NCBI GenBank assembly: GCA_964520045.1
Contig: CAZFMJ010000080.1
Location: forward strand, 1 to 12,923
Direction: 5' to 3'
Length of the DNA stretch: 12,923 bases
Source: CAZFMJ01 sp964520045
GTDB taxonomy: Bacteria > Elusimicrobiota > Elusimicrobia > Elusimicrobiales > CAZFMJ01
The notes below the pieces were generated by a model that saw only the letters and a program-made list of their open reading frames with translations, did not search any database and was not told the DNA's origin. Positions 7,103 through 11,251 of this stretch are shown piece by piece (position 1 is the first letter of the stretch; each line of letters starts with the position of its first letter). A program made the translations under genes and the position numbers.

Positions 7103-8140
7103 ATGCATTTTGCCCATAAAAATATTACAGCCATAAAACAAAAAGCTCGATTAGGCTTACAGCTGAAGCTCGTGCGGTTTATTTCTTATCCTGAGCCGAA
7201 GCTGGCAAGACTAATCAACCGGATAGAAACCGATCCGATTTTTGAAAAAATCAGGCCGTTTATAAGCCGTTTGCCTCTTGGGAAATTTTGGCTTCCCCTT
7301 GCAAATTGGGACGCACAAAACATACAGGCCGATGACCATATCCCATGGTCAGAGTTCAGCTATGAAATTAGTCTAATCAGCAAAATCGGCCAAAAAGCTT
7401 TTGAAAAATATTTCCTTTACGATGACATCGGTTTTACAACTGAAGAAATCGCCTTGAAATGCCATATAAATTGCGATGAGATTAAGCGGATCAGAGCATT
7501 CCTATTTACCCTTTCTATGCAAGCTCATAGTTTTAAACATCCAAAGCTCAAAAGTAAGAATTCAGTGCATTATACAGCCATAGCCAAAATATATCTGCAT
7601 AACGGAATTCCGAAAACAGCATGGAAGCCTCCACATTTGGCCCGTGGGCGATACAAAATAGATTATAACAGCTTAAAAATGCTTATGAACTCGCGGTTTA
7701 CCGCTGGCGAGCGAAAAAAAGCCTCACAAATACTGCGTATGCTTGAGCTTATAAATATGCGCAATAAAACAATTTTGCATATTTTGGAAAGCATCATAAA
7801 AATCCAGCGTAAATTTTTAAAAACCGACAAACCCATAGATCTAACGCAAATGTCTCCCAGCGCTTTGGCTAGGCATTTAGGAGTTTATCCAAGCACAGTT
7901 ACAAGAGCAATAAGCAGGCGCAGTATGGTGACGCCTCAAAACAAGGAATTTCCGCTTTTATTTTTCTTGCCGAATCAAAAAAGAAAAATAATTATGGCCA
8001 TAACTGAAACTCTTGTTTCAGGCAAAAAAATGACGGATTTTTCTTTGGCGGCGGCATTGCGCGATAAATATCGCATATCGATTTCGCGGCGGACGGTAAA
8101 TAATTGCCGGCATGTCGCCATGAAAAATTTAAACAATTAA
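7103..8140 (+). CDS. Compact divergent sigma-54 (RpoN-like) factor
   Basis: A 345-residue protein with the layout of sigma-54, which is normally about 430-500 residues. Residues 16-50 resemble the end of region I (LGLQLK..., then ...LIxRIETDPIFE, where RpoN has ELEENPLLE) but the Q/L-rich first half is missing. Residues about 85-240 resemble the core-binding domain: a DIGFTTEEIA block where RpoN has DDDGYLT, and ILHILESIIKIQRKFL where RpoN has LLRVAEAIVERQRDFF. The DNA-binding part has the HTH MSPSALARHLGVYPSTVTRAI (250-270), a TPQNKEFPLLFF segment, and a degenerate RpoN box SRRTVNNCRH (328-337; consensus ARRTVAKYRE). An in-frame TAA at 7088 makes ATG 7103 the first start; no clear ribosome-binding site is seen. 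It lies 23 nt before the FecR-like gene. Whether it is the main RpoN or a second, specialised copy cannot be told from the window. Confidence 0.8.
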   Translation: MHFAHKNITAIKQKARLGLQLKLVRFISYPEPKLARLINRIETDPIFEKIRPFISRLPLGKFWLPLANWDAQNIQADDHIPWSEFSYEISLISKIGQKAFEKYFLYDDIGFTTEEIALKCHINCDEIKRIRAFLFTLSMQAHSFKHPKLKSKNSVHYTAIAKIYLHNGIPKTAWKPPHLARGRYKIDYNSLKMLMNSRFTAGERKKASQILRMLELINMRNKTILHILESIIKIQRKFLKTDKPIDLTQMSPSALARHLGVYPSTVTRAISRRSMVTPQNKEFPLLFFLPNQKRKIIMAITETLVSGKKMTDFSLAAALRDKYRISISRRTVNNCRHVAMKNLNN

Positions 8141-8163
8141 AATTATGCAAAAAGGAGGACAAA

Positions 8164-8892
8164 ATGAAAAAAACCGCAAAACCAAAGGTGTTTTTGGCCA
8201 TCTGTCTTGCGGCAGTGGTCTATTGTTGTAATGCCGACGCTCAAAAACCAACATCATGGGTCAAAATTATTAAGCTTACCGGAACAATTGAAATAAAAAT
8301 GGGAAGCAAAACGATTATAATAAAGCCCGGAGAAAAGATGCCTGAACTGGATGCATCGGCAAAAATCAAGGTTTTATCCGGTGATGTCCAAATTCAAGCC
8401 GGAAAAACAACTCTCATCAAAGCGAACAATGGCGCAAATTTTTCTTTTGCGTTGACGGCGGATGGCAAGGAAATTAAAGTCAAGACAACGGGAAACAGTT
8501 CCCCTGTAGAATTAAAAGCATCCGCCTCACATAGCATTATTATAACGGCTGATTCAAGCATTAATCTGCAATCCAATATGACGGAAATTAAGATTGAGGT
8601 CGTCAAAGGAATTGCAACTCTGACAGATGCCGCAGGGAAAACTCGAACAGTCGCGCGAGGCGAGAAAATTACGACTGCAATAACGCCGTCGGTTGTTTCC
8701 AAGCCGGCATCCTCTGTGCAGGTTTCACCGATTCCCAAAGCTGCGCCCAAAGAACCCGCAACGCTTGTCGGAGAACAGAAGGCTTTTGTATCGGATTATC
8801 CGCTTGTTGATTTAAATCCGCCGCCGGCATCCATAATTGAGTCGCAGCAATTAAGAGAGACGCAGGAAATAATAAGTCCGTCATCACCGTAG
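8164..8892 (+). CDS. Exported FecR-like domain protein
   Basis: A 242-residue secreted protein. Signal peptide: basic n-region, hydrophobic core about 9-22, likely cleavage after ADA (residue 26). The mature part is beta-rich with repeated short strands; residues about 140-175 show the FecR-type pattern (EVVKGIATLTDAAGKTRTVARGEKITT in two overlapping parts: a V-x-G-x-A strand, then a basic GEK turn). The last 60 residues are Pro/Ser/Ala-rich and probably disordered. It has no cytoplasmic anti-sigma segment and no internal TM helix, so it is unlike true FecR. The frame opens upstream at 8104, but ATG 8164 is preceded by AAAGGAGG at a 5-nt spacing and gives the signal peptide. It is probably co-transcribed with the sigma-54-like gene. 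Confidence 0.72.
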   Translation: MKKTAKPKVFLAICLAAVVYCCNADAQKPTSWVKIIKLTGTIEIKMGSKTIIIKPGEKMPELDASAKIKVLSGDVQIQAGKTTLIKANNGANFSFALTADGKEIKVKTTGNSSPVELKASASHSIIITADSSINLQSNMTEIKIEVVKGIATLTDAAGKTRTVARGEKITTAITPSVVSKPASSVQVSPIPKAAPKEPATLVGEQKAFVSDYPLVDLNPPPASIIESQQLRETQEIISPSSP

Positions 8893-8948
8893 GGAATGGA
8901 ACTGTTGCGATATTGCACAGACGTATAAAAAATAGCGGTTGACATGGG

Positions 8949-8970
8949 GGTGCAGGGGCAAACCTGTACC
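8949..8970 (+). promoter_or_regulatory. Hairpin in the leader of the VTT-like gene
   Basis: GGTGCAGG (8949-8956), loop GGCAAA, CCTGTACC (8963-8970): an 8-bp stem with one G.U pair, ending 13 nt before the start codon. A TTGACA at 8939-8944 just upstream would be a perfect -35, but no good -10 is found at 16-18 nt. No U-tract follows, so this is not a classic terminator. Function unknown. Confidence 0.3.
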
Positions 8971-8983
8971 GAGAACCCACAAT

Positions 8984-9568
8984 ATGACGCAAATAAAAAA
9001 ACATATATTGAGCATGCTATTGACCTTAGGACTTTTATTGCTGCTATCGGTGGCATCGGGAGTCCTGATTAATTCAAGCATAGTCAGTTTTTCAAATTAT
9101 TTATTTCACCGGATGAATTTTTTGTCTTTAGTGCTTCTCACTTTTGGCAATGACATAATTATCTCCCCGTTGTCGCCTGACCTGTTGCTTTTTTTCGCGG
9201 CGAAAAGTCAGGTCTTGACGAATAAATACCTATTGGTTGTGATATTGGGATTATCATCATCTTTGGCAGGAGCATGCGCTTGGGGATTAGGGAAAACTTT
9301 TATCAAGCCGGATATATTAGGCAAGGCTTTCGAGCATTTTCTTAAAGAGAAGCATCAGCAGATTACCAAATATGGACAACTAGCAGTTGCATTATCGGCA
9401 ATAACGCCGCTCCCATATTCTACAATGTGCTGGCTGGCCGGAATGGCAAAAATGGATTTTACAAGATTTTTTCTCATGACCTTGCTGCGTGTGCCAAGAT
9501 TTCTTATAAGTTTCCATTTCTTTCTTATGTCCGACAGCCTTGTAAAACAGATTCTACCGCCCAAGTAA
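8984..9568 (+). CDS. VTT/DedA-like (YqaA-type) membrane protein
   Basis: A 194-residue integral membrane protein with hydrophobic segments at about 8-30, 45-72 (possibly re-entrant), 82-104, 134-153 and 160-182. The segment TPLPYSTMCWLAGMAKMDF followed by LRVPRF (141-173) matches the VTT/SNARE-associated pattern (Pro-containing re-entrant loop, small residues, A-G-x2-x-M, then R-x-x-R-F), and LGLSSSLAGACAWGLGK fits the paired loop. Members of the superfamily are linked to lipid scrambling or flipping and envelope homeostasis. An in-frame TTG exists at 8939, but the ATG at 8984 is preferred because translation from TTG would add Gly/Trp/Cys-rich residues and run through the hairpin. Only a weak GAGAA serves as ribosome-binding site. 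Confidence 0.65.
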   Translation: MTQIKKHILSMLLTLGLLLLLSVASGVLINSSIVSFSNYLFHRMNFLSLVLLTFGNDIIISPLSPDLLLFFAAKSQVLTNKYLLVVILGLSSSLAGACAWGLGKTFIKPDILGKAFEHFLKEKHQQITKYGQLAVALSAITPLPYSTMCWLAGMAKMDFTRFFLMTLLRVPRFLISFHFFLMSDSLVKQILPPK

Positions 9569-9626
9569 ATATCAGAGAAAGACATCTGCTTTGGTTGCGA
9601 CAGAATCCGTCCTAATGGGGGCATAT

Positions 9627-9749
9627 ATGAATTTTTTAGAAGAAGAATCCCTTTGGGTTTATTTAGCGCTAGCGGTTATTTTCATTCTGTTCATATTTGC
9701 GTTTTTCTGGTTCATGCCAGCAGATATCAAAAAAAAGCGGGATATATAA
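9627..9749 (+). CDS. 40-residue single-pass membrane miniprotein
   Basis: An intact short ORF: acidic N-terminus (MNFLEEES), one strongly hydrophobic helix (about 10-30, rich in Phe, Ile and Leu), and a basic tail (KKKRD), so an N-out/C-in topology is predicted. GGGGG (9617-9621) lies about 5 nt before the ATG; an in-frame ATG at 9615 is possible but has no ribosome-binding site. It ends 4 nt before the downstream transporter start, so it is probably translated with it and may be a small subunit or regulator of it. Its size and layout recall CcoQ-type small subunits, but no oxidase genes are nearby. No family recognised. Confidence 0.6.
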   Translation: MNFLEEESLWVYLALAVIFILFIFAFFWFMPADIKKKRDI

Positions 9750-9753
9750 CACA

Positions 9754-10815
9754 ATGTTGACCGAAGAATTATTGCTTTTATGCAGCCTCATTCTTATTAT
9801 GGGATTAGTTCTGTTTATGCCCTTTTCAGTCAGCTGGATAGAAGAGGAATTGGAAGTTTTCCTTTTGATTATGGGTCTTATGGCAGTAAGTGTCAGCGGT
9901 TTATGGAGTTGGCACCTTGTCCGCGAGGTTTTAAACGAACCTGTTAAAATAACATCCGCTGTTTTGATATTTGGACTCCTTTTCCACCGGCACAGGAATA
10001 CGCTCCGAATAAAGGTGTTTCAATCGGCCAATGGCATGGGAATAAACTGCTTTTTGTTTGCTCTGGTTGCGGGGCTGGGTCTGCTTTCTAGTATTATTAC
10101 TGCCATCATCGCGGCCTTGGTTTTAGTAGAAGTTGTTTCCGGATTAAAACTCGAAAAAAACAAAGAGCGTTTGCTAGTAATTATAACCTGTTATGCCATC
10201 GGCTTAGGCGCCGTCCTTACTCCGATCGGCGAACCCCTTTCAACAATCGCCACAGCAAAACTCTCCGCAGAACCATATAACGCCGATTTTTTCTTTTTAG
10301 GCCGCCTCCTTTGGCCTTGGGTAACTGCGGGAATTCTGCTTCTGAGTTTTCTGGCCGTCATATGCGTAGGTCGAAATGTCCGTTTAGAAAAATTCATACA
10401 AGAAGACAGGCCGGAAAGCTTGAGGATGATTGCAATCAGAGCAGGAAAAGTCTATATTTTCGTTGCGGCACTTGTTCTTTTGGGCTATGGGTTTACCCCG
10501 CTTATTAATCGCTATTTAATACACCTGCCTAAATCTCTGCTATATTGGACGAATATGATTTCAGCAGTGCTGGATAACGCTACTTTAGCAGCGGCAGAGA
10601 TCTCACCTAAAATGAGCTTGGTTCAAATCCGATTCCTTTTGATGGGGCTTTTGATTTCCGGGGGGATGTTGATTCCGGGTAATATTCCAAATATTATCTG
10701 TTCAAAACAGTTAAAAATCAAAAGTTTGGATTGGGCGAAATTCGGATTACCGCTGGGATTGACAATGTTGATTATCTATTTTATTTTCCTAAATCTGATA
10801 TTTAACGCATCCTGA
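9754..10815 (+). CDS. DUF1646-like multi-pass membrane protein (ion-transporter superfamily)
   Basis: A 353-residue protein with about ten hydrophobic segments across its length. Motif blocks are typical of the two pseudo-symmetric halves of ArsB/NhaD-type ion transporters: LTPIGEPLSTIATA (155-168) in the first, and LDNATLAAAEISP (273-285) plus LIPGNIPNIICS (306-317) in the second. These blocks, the acidic loop after TM1 (EEELE) and the length fit the DUF1646 putative cation-transporter family as I know it; the transported ion is not known. The frame opens upstream at 9697, but that would overlap the miniprotein gene; ATG 9754 lies 4 nt after that gene's stop and gives a normal membrane start. 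A weak GCGGGA lies about 10 nt upstream. Confidence 0.75.
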   Translation: MLTEELLLLCSLILIMGLVLFMPFSVSWIEEELEVFLLIMGLMAVSVSGLWSWHLVREVLNEPVKITSAVLIFGLLFHRHRNTLRIKVFQSANGMGINCFLFALVAGLGLLSSIITAIIAALVLVEVVSGLKLEKNKERLLVIITCYAIGLGAVLTPIGEPLSTIATAKLSAEPYNADFFFLGRLLWPWVTAGILLLSFLAVICVGRNVRLEKFIQEDRPESLRMIAIRAGKVYIFVAALVLLGYGFTPLINRYLIHLPKSLLYWTNMISAVLDNATLAAAEISPKMSLVQIRFLLMGLLISGGMLIPGNIPNIICSKQLKIKSLDWAKFGLPLGLTMLIIYFIFLNLIFNAS

Positions 10816-10841
10816 CGATTCAGAAAAAAATACCCAAAAAA

Positions 10842-10870
10842 TTGATATAAGCCATGATATCATGTATACT
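10842..10870 (+). promoter_or_regulatory. Strong sigma-70-type promoter
   Basis: -35 TTGATA (10842-10847), a 17-bp spacer, and -10 TATACT (10865-10870): five of six matches at each box with ideal spacing. It starts 27 nt after the DUF1646-like stop codon and points into the leader before the 55-residue ORF. Transcription would start near 10877. Confidence 0.65.
10853..10864. promoter_or_regulatory. 12-bp perfect palindrome in the promoter spacer (operator candidate)
   Basis: CATGATATCATG fills most of the spacer between -35 and -10 and abuts the -10 box. This is a standard place for a dimeric repressor or a spacer-twisting activator. No cognate regulator is identifiable in the window. Confidence 0.5.
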
Positions 10871-10914
10871 TAAACAACGGGTCCGGGAAAGGTATTTATT
10901 TCCGGAGGAATTAG

Positions 10915-11037
10915 ATGGTCGGGCCGCCATCTGGAATAAATCCATGGTGGCTTATTTTTTATAGCTATCGTGGGAATTCCATGATGGCTATTTTTTTATC
11001 GGAGGAAACTATCCATGCAAACCTCGGAACCAGATAA
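10915..11037 (+). CDS. Possible 40-residue leader peptide
   Basis: An ORF with a consensus ribosome-binding site GGAGGA (10904-10909) 5 nt before its ATG, starting inside hairpin sequence and running through both terminators. It begins MVGPPSGINPWWL; the two adjacent Trp codons (TGG TGG) lie at the 3' arm of terminator 1. It overlaps the start of the 55-residue ORF by 23 nt in another frame. A ribosome here would disturb both terminators, so it may be a regulatory leader peptide. It may also be chance, because much of the frame is terminator sequence. Confidence 0.35.
   Translation: MVGPPSGINPWWLIFYSYRGNSMMAIFLSEETIHANLGTR
10923..10960 (+). terminator. Intrinsic terminator 1 (attenuator candidate)
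   Basis: GCCGCCAT (10923-10930) pairs with ATGGTGGC (10944-10951): 8 bp with one G.U. A further GGA/TCC pairs beyond a 2-nt bulge, loop ATAAA, then TTATTTTTT. It lies about 45 nt into the leader. Confidence 0.65.
10939..10999 (+). repeat. 24-nt imperfect direct repeat spanning the two terminators
   Basis: 10939-10962 and 10976-10999 match at 20 of 24 positions; both read (A/T)TCCATG(G/A)TGGCT followed by the T-tract. The repeat period is 37 nt, so the 3' arms and U-tracts of the two terminators appear duplicated. Confidence 0.7.
10961..10997 (+). terminator. Intrinsic terminator 2
   Basis: A 13-bp stem (10961-10973 with 10979-10991, two G.U pairs), 5-nt loop GAATT, then a run of T to 10997. 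This is a strong classical terminator, immediately followed by the GGAGGA of the 55-residue ORF. Confidence 0.75.
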
Positions 11038-11182
11038 GAAAAAACCTAAACAAGAAACACAAAAAGCATATACGCCCCCCCAATGTGAATATTCATGGTG
11101 GCCGATTATCCGCGCTTTTATACTAAGCGCTGTGTTCGTAGCCGTTGTAATGGGCACATTGAAATATATTTTTAAGCTCTAA
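11015..11182 (+). CDS. 55-residue single-pass membrane miniprotein
   Basis: An intact short ORF with GGAGGA (11001-11006) 8 nt before the ATG. The first 22 residues are hydrophilic (Lys/Gln/Pro-rich, e.g. DKKKPKQ), followed by CEYSWWP and one TM helix at about 31-50, ending KYIFKL. The basic N-terminus predicts a cytoplasmic N side. No family recognised. Its ribosome-binding site directly follows terminator 2, so expression would need read-through or a start downstream of the terminator. The 69-nt gap to the next gene has no terminator, so the two may be co-transcribed. Confidence 0.6.
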   Translation: MQTSEPDKKKPKQETQKAYTPPQCEYSWWPIIRAFILSAVFVAVVMGTLKYIFKL

Positions 11183-11251
11183 AGACATTCTCATTTAAAT
11201 CCGATATTTTACGCCGATCCACGGGGTGAATCGTTCAATAAGGATTTCTTT

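Larger units (their letters stand above)
10877..10997 (+). ncRNA. Structured leader or small RNA with two tandem terminators
   Basis: The transcript expected from the 10842 promoter can form: hairpin A, TCCGG-(G)-AAA (10882-10890) with TTTCCGGA (10899-10906); a small stem, GATGG (10914-10918) with CCATC (10927-10931); then two U-tract hairpins. The GATGG/CCATC stem uses bases needed by the first terminator, so the two are mutually exclusive, as in an attenuator. Alternatively the unit is a free small RNA of about 85 or 120 nt. It matches no riboswitch class I can recognise. The TSS is inferred from the -10 box. Confidence 0.45.

Noticed and set aside
8897..8917. TGGAAC followed by TTGCGA and TTGCAC, resembling -24/-12 elements
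   Set aside because: The GG to GC distances are 9 and 17 bases, not the required 12.
8946..8980. CAGGGGCAAACCTG resembling part of a c-di-GMP-I (GEMM) riboswitch
   Set aside because: Only the short CAGGG-GCAAACC-like string is shared. The second hairpin, the tetraloop receptor and about half the expected length are missing before the start codon.
9697..9753. N-terminal extension of the DUF1646-like protein by 19 residues
   Set aside because: It overlaps the 40-residue miniprotein gene, and the extension (MRFSGSCQQ...) does not look like the start of a membrane helix.
10847..10955. ATAAGCCA (10847-10854) and TGGCTTAT (10948-10955) form a distant 8-bp inverted repeat
   Set aside because: The first arm lies upstream of the predicted transcription start, so it would not be in the RNA. 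At DNA level, 8 bp over 109 bp is compatible with chance.
10877..10960. Possible known riboswitch, e.g. ZTP-like because of GGGCCGCC...TGG
   Set aside because: The flanking conserved blocks of the ZTP class are not present. No known class could be matched by eye.
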